A DNA stretch of 30,580 nucleotides from an uncultured Eubacteriales bacterium (GCA_900549545.1 URPA01000017.1:1-30580); one strand, 5' to 3'; counted from the first letter of the stretch, positions 6,570-13,855 are shown. A program made the numbers and translations. The notes: generated from the letters alone by a model not told the origin.

Positions 6570-8174
6570 TCAATTCATGTGCAGCAGCCTTGCAATCTTC
6601 TTCCCGCCGGGGATAAGCTCCATGTCGGCGGCGGTTATGGCGCGGCTGCTGATGGCGGCAATCATGTACACCGCCACGGCGACGCCCATAGCGAGCACGA
6701 GGCATACGAGCAGGCTGAGCCGCCCCGTATCGCCGATAAACTTGGAGCCAAGCCCGTACACCGCCCAGGCGCAGGCGCCCATTATTATGCTGCACAGCAT
6801 GGGCTTGCCGCAGATTGTGCCGAGGCGGGGGTTTTTATCCAGCACCTTACACATGAACACAAAGTTCATTACCGCCATGACAACATAGCTCACGAGCGTA
6901 CCGATAGGTGCGCCGTAGATGTTGATGTCGGGGTCCGCCACCAGAAACCAGTTGATGACTATCTTCACAACGCCGCCGGTTATCATGGAATACATCGGCA
7001 AAAGCTCCTTGCCGAAGGCCTGAAGCACGGCGTTTTCCATAAGCACTATGCACACGAAGAAGGACGCGACGCCCATTATCGCCAGCAGCGCGGGGCCGGA
7101 GGCGTGGCTCGTGGGATAAATGATGCGCATTATCGGCGCAGAGAGCACCGCAAGGCCCACGCCCATCGGCATGGACAGCACCGAGGCGATGCGCATGGAG
7201 TCCTCGGATATCTTGGTCGCCCCGTCGTTCTCGCCGCGGACCATGGCGGCGGCAATGGCGGGCACAACAGATATAGTCATCGGCGTTATTATGGCGGCGG
7301 GCAGGTTAAAGATGGTCTGCGCCTTGCCATAGACGCCATAGAGGGTCTGGGCGCTTTCCAGGCTGTACCCTGCCGCGCTCTGGAGCCGCCCCATGCAGAG
7401 GCTTGAATCCACAAGGTTCAAAAGCGCGAGCACGCTTGAGCCGAGGGCGATTGGTATGCCGATGCGCAGAAGCCTGCGCAGAATATGCCTGTTGCTGTCA
7501 GGCACATCGTCAGCGGTGGGGTCCTCCTTATAGTTGCGCCGCTTGTAGGCCCACATGTATATAAGCGCCGCGAGGGAGCCCATTGTCACGCCGAAGATAG
7601 CCCCGGCAGAGCCCATGGCCTTGCCAAGGCCCATGTTCATGGCGATGTAGGCCAGCACAAGGCCCACAACAACCTTGACCAGCACCTCGAGCACCTGACC
7701 CACAGTTGTTGGAATCATGTTGCCGCAGCCCTGGCAGTACCCGCGGTAGGCCGACACGAGGCACACCAGCAGCACGGCCGGTGCCATGGCACGGATGCTC
7801 ATGGCGGTGGGCGGGTTGTGGAGAATGGACGTCGCCATCCACTCGGGCAGCAGCAGCATTATCGCCGTGCAGAAAAGGCCGATCCAGAAAAACAGCCGCC
7901 AGGCAACCGTGAAGGTCCTGCGCACCTGCATGGGCCGCCCCTCGGCGTTTGCCTCAGAGATAAGCCGCGAGAGCGCTATGGGCAGGCCCGCCGTCGCAAG
8001 GGAGAGGAACACATTGTAGATATTATAGGTCGCGAGAAACATGGAATATCCATCGTCGCCGATGATATTCCCGATGGGCATCTTGTAGAGGAAGCCCAAT
8101 ATCTTCATTATTACCACGCCCACGGCGAGTATCGCCGCGCCGTGCAGATAATTCTGGCTCTTACTCTCCGACAT
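6570..8174 (-). CDS. SpoVB/MurJ-like polysaccharide or lipid flippase (MVF/MATE superfamily)
   Basis: Integral membrane protein of 534 residues with about 14 hydrophobic segments. It belongs to the oligosaccharidyl-lipid flippase superfamily, close to stage V sporulation protein B and YtgP/MurJ-type lipid II flippases. It starts AAILAVGVVIMKILGFLYKMPIGNIIGDDG, the family's first helix with the conserved GFLYKMP-like segment, and has SRLISEANAEGR in the first loop. The C-terminal cytoplasmic end is short and basic. Its likely role is translocating an undecaprenyl-linked envelope precursor. The particular substrate (lipid II or exopolysaccharide) cannot be read from the sequence, and no cell-wall genes adjoin it. 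AAGGAGGAAGG precedes the ATG. Confidence 0.85.
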   Translation of the reverse strand: MSESKSQNYLHGAAILAVGVVIMKILGFLYKMPIGNIIGDDGYSMFLATYNIYNVFLSLATAGLPIALSRLISEANAEGRPMQVRRTFTVAWRLFFWIGLFCTAIMLLLPEWMATSILHNPPTAMSIRAMAPAVLLVCLVSAYRGYCQGCGNMIPTTVGQVLEVLVKVVVGLVLAYIAMNMGLGKAMGSAGAIFGVTMGSLAALIYMWAYKRRNYKEDPTADDVPDSNRHILRRLLRIGIPIALGSSVLALLNLVDSSLCMGRLQSAAGYSLESAQTLYGVYGKAQTIFNLPAAIITPMTISVVPAIAAAMVRGENDGATKISEDSMRIASVLSMPMGVGLAVLSAPIMRIIYPTSHASGPALLAIMGVASFFVCIVLMENAVLQAFGKELLPMYSMITGGVVKIVINWFLVADPDINIYGAPIGTLVSYVVMAVMNFVFMCKVLDKNPRLGTICGKPMLCSIIMGACAWAVYGLGSKFIGDTGRLSLLVCLVLAMGVAVAVYMIAAISSRAITAADMELIPGGKKIARLLHMN

Positions 8175-8271
8175 TGAGTCCTTCCTCCTTCTTTCAGTCA
8201 GTTTAATATACGCCCGCGCATGTGAAAATACAAGCGTTTTTAGCGGGCTGCGGGAAATTTAAGCCAAGCAG

Positions 8272-8332
8272 CGCGCATCATATCTTGGCTCCCCCTCTGG
8301 GGGAGCTGGCGCGAAGCGCCTGAGAGGGCTCT
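8272..8332. repeat. Intergenic palindromic repeat downstream of the FAD dehydrogenase
   Basis: CTCCCCCTCTGGGGGAGC, then CTGGCGCGAAGCGCC and TGAGAGGG, form two successive palindromes of the family seen at 5.9, 23.7 and 24.7 kb. It abuts the stop codon of the leftward dehydrogenase and may serve as its 3' end. Confidence 0.6.
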
Positions 8333-8333
8333 T

Positions 8334-9701
8334 TTACTGCCCCAAAATCTTCCTTGCGACGAACACGCCGCTGGCGGAGGCGTGGGACAGGGAGTGGGTC
8401 ACGCCGGAGCAGTCGCCGATGACATAGAGGCCCTTGCTCTTGGTCTCAAGATTGTTGTCGATCTCCACTTCCATGTTGTAAAACTTGACCTCAACGCCGT
8501 AGAGCAGGGTGTCGTCATTGGCGGTGCCGGGAGCTATCTTATCAAGCGCGTAGATCATCTCGATTATGCCGTCGAGTATGCGCTTGGGGATAACAAGGCT
8601 CAGATCGCCGGGGGTAGCGGCGAGCGTCGGGGTAACAAAGCTCTCCTGAATGCGCCGCTCGGTGCTGCGTCTGCCGCGCACCAGATCGCCGAAGCGCTGG
8701 ACGATAACACCGCCGCCGAGCATATTGGAAAGGCGGGCAATGCTCTCGCCGTAGCCGTTGGAGTCCTTGAACGGCTCAGAGAAGTGCTTGCTGACAAGCA
8801 GGGCGAAGTTTGTGTTCTCGGTGTGCTTGGCGGGGTCCTCGTAGCTGTGGCCGTTGACGGTGACGATGCCGTTGGTGTTCTCGTTGACGACGACGCCGCG
8901 CGGGTTCATGCAGAAGGTGCGCACCATGTCCTCAAACTTCTCCGTGCGGTAGACTATCTTGCTCTCATAAAGCTCGTCTGTCAGGTGGGAGAATACCTCC
9001 GCCGGAAGCTCCACGCGCACGCCGATGTCCACGCGGTTTGATTTGGTGGGTATATCCAGCCCCGCGCACACACCCTCCATCCACTTGCTGCCGCTTCTGC
9101 CGACGGAGATGACGCAGTTTTTGCAGGTGTAGGTCGTGTCGGCGCAGTTGACCTTATAGCCGCCCTCGGTGCGCTCAACAGTGTTCACGGCGGTGTTGAA
9201 GAAAAAGTCCACCTTGTCCTTGAGCTCATCATAGATGTTGCCAAGGACTATGTAGTTGATATCCGTTCCCAGATGGCGGACCTGCGCGTCGAGCAGGTGC
9301 AGGCCGTTTTCAAGGCAGGTGCGCTTTATCTTGGTGTTGGCGGTGGAATAGAGCTTGGTGCCTTCGCCGCCGTGGCTGAGGTTTATCTCGTCCACATAGC
9401 GCATAAGGTCAATGGCCTCCTGCTTGCCGACATACTCATAGAGTGTGCCGCCGAACTGATTGGTTATGTTATATTTCCCGTCCGAAAACGCGCCCGCTCC
9501 GCCGAAGCCGCTCATGATATTGCACACCGGGCACTTTATGCAGGATTTCACCTTTTTCCCGTCGATGGGGCACTTTCTCTTATCAAGCGCCTTGCCAAGC
9601 TCGAACACGGCGACCTTCAGGCCCTTGTTTTCCTTTGTAAGCTCATAGGCGGTGAAAATGCCGCCGGGGCCCGCGCCCACTATAATTACATCATAATCCA
9701 T
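8334..9701 (-). CDS. NAD(P)/FAD-dependent dehydrogenase (COG2509 type)
   Basis: Flavoprotein of 455 residues. The N-terminal Rossmann motif VGAGPGG (8-14) binds FAD, and the C-terminal YVIGDCSGVTHSLSHASASG is the second FAD contact. Four cysteines (C44, C54, C57, C60) in CPIDGKKVKSC-IKCPVC, followed by MSGFGGAGAFSDGKYN, are the hallmark of the uncharacterised COG2509 dehydrogenases and may hold a metal or Fe-S cluster. The reaction is unknown. The gene has its own ribosome site (AAGGAAG). Before the mobile element inserted, it would have lain a few hundred bases downstream of gap on the same strand, but a terminator separates them, so a functional link to glycolysis is not implied. Confidence 0.88.
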   Translation of the reverse strand: MDYDVIIVGAGPGGIFTAYELTKENKGLKVAVFELGKALDKRKCPIDGKKVKSCIKCPVCNIMSGFGGAGAFSDGKYNITNQFGGTLYEYVGKQEAIDLMRYVDEINLSHGGEGTKLYSTANTKIKRTCLENGLHLLDAQVRHLGTDINYIVLGNIYDELKDKVDFFFNTAVNTVERTEGGYKVNCADTTYTCKNCVISVGRSGSKWMEGVCAGLDIPTKSNRVDIGVRVELPAEVFSHLTDELYESKIVYRTEKFEDMVRTFCMNPRGVVVNENTNGIVTVNGHSYEDPAKHTENTNFALLVSKHFSEPFKDSNGYGESIARLSNMLGGGVIVQRFGDLVRGRRSTERRIQESFVTPTLAATPGDLSLVIPKRILDGIIEMIYALDKIAPGTANDDTLLYGVEVKFYNMEVEIDNNLETKSKGLYVIGDCSGVTHSLSHASASGVFVARKILGQ

Positions 9702-9886
9702 GTTGTTCTTCCTTTCAAAGAAAATGCCCGCCAGTCGATCCTTTGGGAATCCACGGGCAGGCCCTCATGTAAATATCCTTAACTAAATTTAGCATACCCC
9801 AGCAGCTCTGTCAAGTGAACAGAATGTAAAAACGCTTGCAATATCGGCGCTTTGGCAGCATATTCTTATCATAAGCGCGCAAAAGA

Positions 9887-9921
9887 AAAACCACATTCCC
9901 CTGCTGGGGGAATGTGGTTTT
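9887..9921 (-). terminator. Stranded native gap terminator
   Basis: A perfect 15-bp stem (9887-9901 with 9907-9921) is followed in the minus direction by TTTTTCTTTTG. It lies 25 bases after the stop codon of the gap 3' remnant, the place expected of the original gap terminator. It is now about 10.4 kb from the functional gene. Confidence 0.85.
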
Positions 9922-9945
9922 AGTTGATTTGGTTTCAGCTTTGAA

Positions 9946-10015
9946 TCAGGCCTTGCGAACCTTATCCATGTGGCGGGTGAGGTCGAGCATCTTGCAGCTG
10001 AAGCCCCACTCGTTG
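9946..10015 (-). pseudogene. gap 3'-end remnant; left attachment site (attL)
   Basis: These 70 bases encode NEWGFSCKMLDLTRHMDKVRKA followed by TGA, the exact C-terminus of the GAPDH gene at 20350. They align to 20350-20419 with five mismatches, all synonymous (including an AGC versus TCC serine codon). The identical core is 27 bases (9971-9997 versus 20375-20401). Homology ends abruptly at 10015. This is not a gene duplication in the usual sense: it is the host gap tail left behind when the element recombined into the gene. Bases left of the core are host-derived and bases right of it element-derived. Confidence 0.88.
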
Positions 10016-10227
10016 AGTTCGCTACTTCGTATCGCCCTCCGCTCGCTTCGCTCGCCCGCACCAAGCCATAAGCCCGGAAACGCAGTGCTTTCTTTTGCCT
10101 GTCATTGTTCCCTTGTCATCTTATGGAGCAATATTATTTTGTTTTTGTTGTCGTACCAAGTGCGGCAACTTTTTTCACATCTATTATACAGTACTAAGTG
10201 TTAACGATACAAGCCCCCTGACCCTTT
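10016..10227. other. Non-coding left end of the element
   Basis: No convincing gene. A GTTGTCGTACCA motif at about 10148-10159 repeats the TCGTACC motif found three times near the right end (20231-20290) and once in gap just inside the attachment region. It is a candidate integrase or excisionase binding site. The rest holds only a short CGCTCGCTTCGCTCG run at about 10041. Confidence 0.4.
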
Positions 10228-10230
10228 TTG

Positions 10231-10320
10231 TACATCTTTGAGCATCTTGAAGCATCTTTGGAACACCTTGGAGCGTCTTGGAACATGATAAAGCATCAAA
10301 TAAACATCTCTGAGCATTTT
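10231..10320 (+). repeat. Helically phased direct repeats (left cluster)
   Basis: About eight imperfect units of 10-11 bases with consensus CATCTTTGAG/A (for example ACATCTTTGAG, CATCTTGAAG, CATCTTTGGAA, CATCTCTGAG) run head to tail. The same unit occurs in opposite orientation at 19201-19257. The period of one helical turn suggests cooperative protein binding on one face of the DNA, as in iterons. Confidence 0.65.
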
Positions 10321-10399
10321 TTAATTCTCCAAGAGCAAAAAACAAAGAAGAAAAAATACAAAAAGTGTGTAACCCCACAATTATATTGTGCATATGCCA

Positions 10400-10480
10400 T
10401 GCTATTATATAGCCACGATAAAGGAAGGGGCAAAACAAAAACCCTTCCAAACAAAATTTAGGATGGCTACAAAATAGCCA
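10400..10480 (+). promoter_or_regulatory. Promoter and structured leader of the left operon
   Basis: An extended -10 box TGCTATTAT (10400-10408) with a weak -35 (TTATAT at 10381) is followed by two hairpins: GGAAGGG/CCCTTCC (10423-10448) and TGGCTA/TAGCCA (10464-10480). The second sits directly before the ribosome site of the first gene, so it may influence translation. Confidence 0.5.
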
Positions 10481-10496
10481 GAAAGGAATTGATACT

Positions 10497-11003
10497 ATGT
10501 CTAATCGTACTACTTCTGTCCGCTTCACCCTCAACTTCCCCGGCAAGACCATCGCCGGCACTCAGGCCAGTTTCGACATGGCTGGCAAGGGTACTGGTGC
10601 TGTGTATAATGAGCTTATCGCTCTGATGGCGAAGCACCCCGATTTCGGCTTTGAAGTCAAGAAGCCCAAGCAGCCCACCAAGACCAAGCAGACCTATAAA
10701 GGAATGGATATCCCCTTTATCCGCGACTTCCTTTTGGCGACGGGCGATACTGCTACTCTCAAAATTATTGACGATACTATCGCCTTTGCAAAAAAAGAAG
10801 GTATTAGCGCATATCCCCATGCAAAGCATAAGTTCTTCGAGGTTTATGAGCACTTTGATTATGCCGTTGCTAAGAAGAGAGTCAAGGCGTATCGAAATAG
10901 GCAGCTTGACGCAAAGGTTGCGGAGTATGCGGCGAAAATGGAGGCGGCAAAAAACACCGCCTCCACCGAGGAGAACGAGCCTGACCTCCCCAATGCGGCC
11001 TAA
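10497..11003 (+). CDS. Hypothetical element protein, first gene of the left operon
   Basis: 168 residues, soluble and basic in the middle, acidic at the C-terminus (STEENEPDLP). It begins MSNRTTSVRFTLNFPGKTIAGTQASFDMAGKG, a strand-rich start, then has helical and Lys-rich segments (KKPKQPTKTKQTYKG; AVAKKRVKAYRNRQLDAKVAEYAAKMEAAK). I do not recognise a named domain. A basic surface and position next to phased repeats fit a nucleic-acid-binding or replication/transfer accessory role, but this is speculative. AAGGA lies 9 bases before the ATG. Another unknown gene follows after 37 bases, in an apparent operon. Confidence 0.75.
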   Translation: MSNRTTSVRFTLNFPGKTIAGTQASFDMAGKGTGAVYNELIALMAKHPDFGFEVKKPKQPTKTKQTYKGMDIPFIRDFLLATGDTATLKIIDDTIAFAKKEGISAYPHAKHKFFEVYEHFDYAVAKKRVKAYRNRQLDAKVAEYAAKMEAAKNTASTEENEPDLPNAA

Positions 11004-11040
11004 TCCAACAGAACAAATAATGTGAAAAGGAGATATAAAA

Positions 11041-11532
11041 ATGAAAAGCTATAAGTTTGATATTGTCAGCCAGACCCTCACGATGACCGCCGCTTTTGCC
11101 GAAGCTGCGAGCGACCCCACCAGTGCAGAATACAAGTTGGTGCGTAAGTTTCAGCGTGATTTCCCCAATCTTCGCATTGACCGCAAGACCCACACAACCC
11201 CCACCCGCTACCGCAATAACGACGGCAGCATCACCGCCCGCAATAAGCATAACGGCCTCACCTATGAGCGTATGGAGTGTTTTATTATCGCTATGTCCCC
11301 CAAAGACGATACGGACTACCTTGAAGCGTTCTATGATGTGCGCGATAAGGCCGAGAAAATGTGTGCCTCCCCCTATTCCACAGTCAGCAAATGGTTTATG
11401 CGCCAATTTCCCAAGTTCCGCACGAACCCGCTCTTTTATATCGACCACCAGCCGGATATTATCGACTTCTCCGAGGTTCTGGAACGGGCGAAGAAAAAGC
11501 CCGTTCAGACCACGACAGAGGAAAGCGCATAA
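11041..11532 (+). CDS. Hypothetical element protein, second gene of the left operon
   Basis: 163 residues, basic, no signal peptide or membrane segment. It begins MKSYKFDIVSQTLTMTAAFAEAAS and contains a conserved-looking central part (RKFQRDFPNLRIDRKTHTTPTRYRN) and a C-terminal KWFMRQFPKFRTNPLFYIDHQPDIIDF. AAAGGAGAT provides a strong ribosome site. I cannot assign a family. The real gene is in this frame; a longer overlapping frame starting at 11096 is a shadow until the next gene begins. It is co-directional with the preceding gene and ends nine bases before the first palindromic site flanking the candidate initiator gene. Confidence 0.75.
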   Translation: MKSYKFDIVSQTLTMTAAFAEAASDPTSAEYKLVRKFQRDFPNLRIDRKTHTTPTRYRNNDGSITARNKHNGLTYERMECFIIAMSPKDDTDYLEAFYDVRDKAEKMCASPYSTVSKWFMRQFPKFRTNPLFYIDHQPDIIDFSEVLERAKKKPVQTTTEESA

Positions 11533-11540
11533 GGCAATTT

Positions 11541-11600
11541 TAATCCACGTTATTAACAGTATAAATAAAGATTTCTATTATGGTGTTAATAGCATGGTTA
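11541..11600. repeat. Paired 19-bp inverted sites, copy A
   Basis: TAATCCACGTTATTAACAG (11541-11559) and, inverted, GGTGTTAATAGCATGGTTA (11582-11600) surround an AT-rich spacer of about 21 bases. Copy B at 12300-12360 has the same plan. The right half overlaps the first codons of the following gene, so these sites could be autoregulatory operators or origin sites. Confidence 0.65.
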
Positions 11601-12274
11601 GAAAGGGCGTAATGGCAACGTTGGAATGCAGAATGTATTCCGCTCCTGAAATGTGGGCATATTTGGGCGTAAAAAACAACGCAAAAGCTAAAGAGAAACT
11701 GAACAGGTATGATGTAGTCTATTTCCTGAATGGAACAGGGGGAAACGCCAGCTTCAATATAACAGCTATACACGACCCGTTCAGACTGTATTGCGTGTTC
11801 GATATGGGATTTAACCCAAATCTTGACTTTAGAAAACTCCGCAATTACTTATTCTTCCTTTTGGGGGATGAAGAATACTGCTGGCTTCCTGATGAAGCGA
11901 TGGAGGCATATATGCGGAGTAATGGTTATCCCATATCCCGTCAAACGATTGCCAGCTATCGGGAAAAGCTGGAAAGCCTTGGTTATATTCACGGCGGGGA
12001 CTTTATTTACTACCGTGTTTATCGGGATGAAAATGACTGTCAGCGTCACCAACAGATAGAGAAAGAAGAATATAGCCGTGCGTGGCATCTCTACTGGGAT
12101 AAGCGAAATAATGAAGGATGGGACAGTGAAGCAGCCTTTGCCTATATGTATAGTTCGTTCGGCGGTGTCCCACGAAAACAGGCAGCCCCAGAGAAAAACG
12201 CGCTCCATCTGGAAGAACTGAATTATTTGCTTGACCTTGTTTCGACCTCTATAATGAAAGAAGTCTCTGTTTAG
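11594..12274 (+). CDS. Winged-helix-type element protein, candidate replication initiator
   Basis: 226 residues from the ATG at 11594; an alternative ATG at 11612 gives 220, and the ribosome site is weak for either. The middle looks like a winged helix-turn-helix: LDFRKLRNYLFFLLGDEEYCWLPDEAMEAYMRSNGYPISRQTIASYREKLESLGYIHGG, with SRQTIASYREKL as the probable recognition helix. No relaxase, helicase or nuclease motif is visible. The gene is bracketed by two sets of paired 19-bp sites and followed by a hairpin cluster, an arrangement like a plasmid initiator with its iterons. A plain autoregulated transcription factor is the alternative. The family is unrecognised; replication is inference only. 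Confidence 0.6.
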   Translation: MVRKGVMATLECRMYSAPEMWAYLGVKNNAKAKEKLNRYDVVYFLNGTGGNASFNITAIHDPFRLYCVFDMGFNPNLDFRKLRNYLFFLLGDEEYCWLPDEAMEAYMRSNGYPISRQTIASYREKLESLGYIHGGDFIYYRVYRDENDCQRHQQIEKEEYSRAWHLYWDKRNNEGWDSEAAFAYMYSSFGGVPRKQAAPEKNALHLEELNYLLDLVSTSIMKEVSV

Positions 12275-12300
12275 CTATTTGCAGAACAGAGGCTTTTTTT
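12263..12300 (+). terminator. Terminator overlapping the end of the candidate initiator gene
   Basis: GTCTCTGTT (12263-12271) pairs with AACAGAGGC (12285-12293), with one G-U pair, followed by seven Ts. The left arm includes the last codons of the gene. Confidence 0.75.
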
Positions 12301-12360
12301 ATCCACGCAATTAACAGTGTAAAATATATCCCCTTTTTATAGTGTTAATAGCGTGGATTA
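12300..12360. repeat. Paired 19-bp inverted sites, copy B
   Basis: ATCCACGCAATTAACAGTGT (12301-12320) and, inverted, AGTGTTAATAGCGTGGATTA (12341-12360) lie either side of a 20-base AT-rich spacer. Together with copy A this gives four sites of consensus TAATCCACGYTATTAACAS. Confidence 0.7.
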
Positions 12361-12430
12361 AAATTTTTTTGTCAAACATGATTAAGAGAATTACCGCAGT
12401 TCTCAAACTATAATGGCAGGAACAGTATTT

Positions 12431-12516
12431 GCCCCCTTTGGGGGCTTTTGCCCGTAATGAATAACTCACCCCTATCGGGGCGGTTATTCATTACGCCTCA
12501 CGCACATAAATGTGCG
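12431..12516. other. Cluster of three hairpins (candidate origin or processing structure)
   Basis: Three structures follow each other: GCCCCC/GGGGGC then TTTT (12431-12449); a long 13-bp stem (12453-12465 with 12483-12495) enclosing a CCCC/GGGG mini-stem; and CGCACAT/ATGTGCG (12501-12516). The first may be a terminator. The second and third are good candidates for a single-strand origin, transfer origin or other protein-recognised structure. The surrounding 12361-12541 stretch has no gene. Confidence 0.5.
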
Positions 12517-12541
12517 TTCGATTAGTAATTTAAGAAAGACG

Positions 12542-12898
12542 GTGATTACCATAGATACAATACCAGACTTGCCGAATGAAGAATGGCGACCAATAGAGGG
12601 CTATAAGGGAAAATACTTAGTCAGTAATATGGGGCGCGTGAAAAGCCTCAAACATACCAACGCCCGCTTGTTGACCGCCTTTGCAAACAATAAGGGCTAT
12701 TTGCGCGTCTGCCTTTGCCGGGATGGTTAGGGCAGACATTTTCTTGTCAGCCGTTTAGTGGCGGCTGCGTTCTGCGGGAATGACGACCCAGAGAACAAGA
12801 CGACCATAGACCATATTGACGGAGACAAGAAAAATAACATGGCGGATAACCTTTGTTGGTTGAGCCTGAAAGACAATGTTAGAAAGGAGTGGCATTAG
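12542..12898 (+). pseudogene. NUMOD4-HNH endonuclease interrupted by an in-frame amber codon
   Basis: The first part encodes EEWRPIEGYKGKYLVSNMGRVKSL, a clear NUMOD4 DNA-binding motif of homing-type endonucleases, and runs to CLCRDG followed by TAG (12728-12730). The same frame continues without interruption as GRHFLVSRLVAAAFCG and IDHIDGDKKNNMADNLCWLS, the HNH nuclease core with its His-Asp-His-Asp pattern, and ends in TAG at 12896. A single base change (for example AAG to TAG) explains the break. The likely start is GTG at 12542; the ribosome site is poor. It was probably a free-standing HNH endonuclease, now inactive unless the amber codon is read through. Confidence 0.85.
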
Positions 12899-12899
12899 A

Positions 12900-13055
12900 A
12901 TGATGACCGTATTTGAGAAGATAAAGCGTGCCATGTCAGGCACAGACCCATACGAAAATTTACAGGCGGCGAGATCGGATATTTTGAGACAGTTTGCCCC
13001 CAGACCCGATGAACCCAGCCAAATTATATTCAGCGTGGAGGTTAAGAAGAAATGA
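12900..13055 (+). CDS. Small hypothetical protein, 51 residues
   Basis: Starts ATGATG with AAAGGAG about 11 bases upstream, one base after the TAG stop of the HNH remnant. The protein MMTVFEKIKRAMSGTDPYEN then LQAARSDILRQFAPRPDEPS, ending IIFSVEVKKK, is amphipathic and partly helical. No family was recognised. Its stop overlaps the next start in an ATGA arrangement, which supports real translation and coupling. Confidence 0.55.
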   Translation: MMTVFEKIKRAMSGTDPYENLQAARSDILRQFAPRPDEPSQIIFSVEVKKK

Positions 13056-13189
13056 GCCAGCGAGAGAAAGACCGCAAGAAGAAGCAATAGGAAAGCACTT
13101 TAGAAAAGATGGTTTTTGACATTATCGAAAAAAGCACTGAGCAGGCATTGAAGCAAGCCCTTGATGAACTCTTTAAGGACTGGCAATAA
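13052..13189 (+). pseudogene. Small ORF interrupted by an amber codon
   Basis: Begins inside the stop codon of the preceding small gene (ATGA). It encodes MSQREKDRKKKQ, then TAG (13088-13090), and continues in frame as ESTLEKMVFDIIEKSTEQAL and KQALDELFKDWQ to TAA. The downstream part is a well-formed amphipathic helix, suggesting the intact gene encoded about 45 residues. Reinitiation at the ATG at 13109 is possible. This is the second in-frame TAG within 400 bases. Confidence 0.5.
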
Positions 13190-13193
13190 ATAG

Positions 13194-13230
13194 ACGGAGG
13201 ATGGCTTAACCGCTATCCTCCGTTGTTTTT
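13194..13230 (+). terminator. Intrinsic terminator after the small ORFs
   Basis: ACGGAGGAT (13194-13202) pairs with ATCCTCCGT (13215-13223), followed by TGTTTTTCG. It closes the rightward transcript of the left part of the element. Downstream, 13231-13489 has no supported gene; a hairpin TGTCAGCGA/TCGCTGACA lies at 13385-13418. Confidence 0.75.
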
Positions 13231-13489
13231 CGTTATGCTCCGTTATCTCTGTGTTTTGTAAAATGTTCAGGGGCGTTTTATCCGTGTTCTGGATTATTCT
13301 TTCTCTTGGATTATTGAGAGGCCACGCTAAAACGGGATAGGGCGATGATTTTTGAAAAATCCCATATATACCCCGGCATACACCTGTCAGCGAAAGGGTA
13401 GATGGAATATCGCTGACAAAATCAAGGCATTTACCCGCCGTTTTCATGCCTCTGCGAGCGCTTAACCGCTGTCCGCGAAACCAACTGTT

Positions 13490-13711
13490 TTACTGAACAC
13501 CCCCGGACGGCTCTTTGACATACTCCATAATGTCCCCCGGCTGACAATCGAGGATTTCACACAAGGTCATAATGGTATCAACATTTACGCTCTTATTCTT
13601 TGTAAGGCTGTCCACCGTCTTAGGATTAAGTTTGTAGGTAGTCCGCAAATCCACCTTTTTGATGTTCTTTTCTTTCATACGCTCAAATAACTTTGCGTAA
13701 GACACAGGCAT
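13490..13711 (-). CDS. XRE family helix-turn-helix repressor (YozG-like)
   Basis: 73-residue Cro/CI-type DNA-binding protein consisting of almost only the HTH. The motif is visible in KLFERMKEKNIKKVDLRTTYKLNPKTVDSLTKNKSVNVDTIMTLCEILDCQPGDIMEYV, typical of the short YozG-like repressors. It has no C-terminal protease or oligomerisation domain, so induction by RecA-driven autocleavage is not expected. Upstream, on its strand, is an excellent promoter (TTGACG-17-TATAAT), and four 18-bp operator-like palindromes fill the gap to the divergent recombinase operon. I infer that it represses itself and that operon. Confidence 0.88.
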   Translation of the reverse strand: MPVSYAKLFERMKEKNIKKVDLRTTYKLNPKTVDSLTKNKSVNVDTIMTLCEILDCQPGDIMEYVKEPSGGVQ

Positions 13712-13729
13712 AGCAAATCACTCTCCCTT

Positions 13730-13855
13730 TGTACCATTTATTATACACGCAATGCAAGCAATCGTCAAGCGAAAATGTACCAAAAACTATACAAATATTA
13801 TGTTCCAATTTTGGTACATTCGCCAATAGACAAGCTGTACCTTTTTTGGTACAAT
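13730..13855. promoter_or_regulatory. Divergent promoter switch with four operators
   Basis: Four 18-bp sites of form TGTACC-N6-GGTACA occur at 13730-13747, 13776-13793, 13801-13818 and 13836-13853 (the last is a perfect match; the first two end in TATACA). Leftward promoter for the XRE gene: -35 TTGACG (13763-13768), 17 bases, -10 TATAAT (13740-13745), overlapped by the first site. Rightward promoter: -35 TAGACA (13827-13832), 17 bases, -10 TACAAT (13850-13855), overlapped by the last site. Confidence 0.75.

Noticed and set aside
6417..7406. + strand frame rich in His/Arg/Ala opposite the flippase
   Set aside because: Composition (His-rich, low complexity) is what an antisense frame of a membrane-protein gene gives; no ribosome site.
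9946..10015. Remnant of a duplicated gap gene lost by deletion
   Set aside because: Homology stops sharply beyond the core region, a terminator in the right place follows the remnant, and an integrase is at the other copy; site-specific integration explains all three.
10231..10320. Possible CRISPR array
   Set aside because: Units are only 10-11 bases, head to tail with no unique spacers, and no cas genes are present.
10184..10561. Minus-strand frame of 125 codons across the left repeats
   Set aside because: It spans the phased repeats and the promoter of the rightward operon; the apparent repeats in the protein come from the DNA repeats.
11096..11593. N-terminal 166 codons of a long frame leading into the candidate initiator
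   Set aside because: They overlap a well-supported gene in another frame and are Pro/Ser/Arg-rich; the true gene begins near 11594-11612.
13100..13447. Minus-strand frame of 115 codons
   Set aside because: It runs antisense to the small ORF and terminator, has no ribosome site and no recognisable features.
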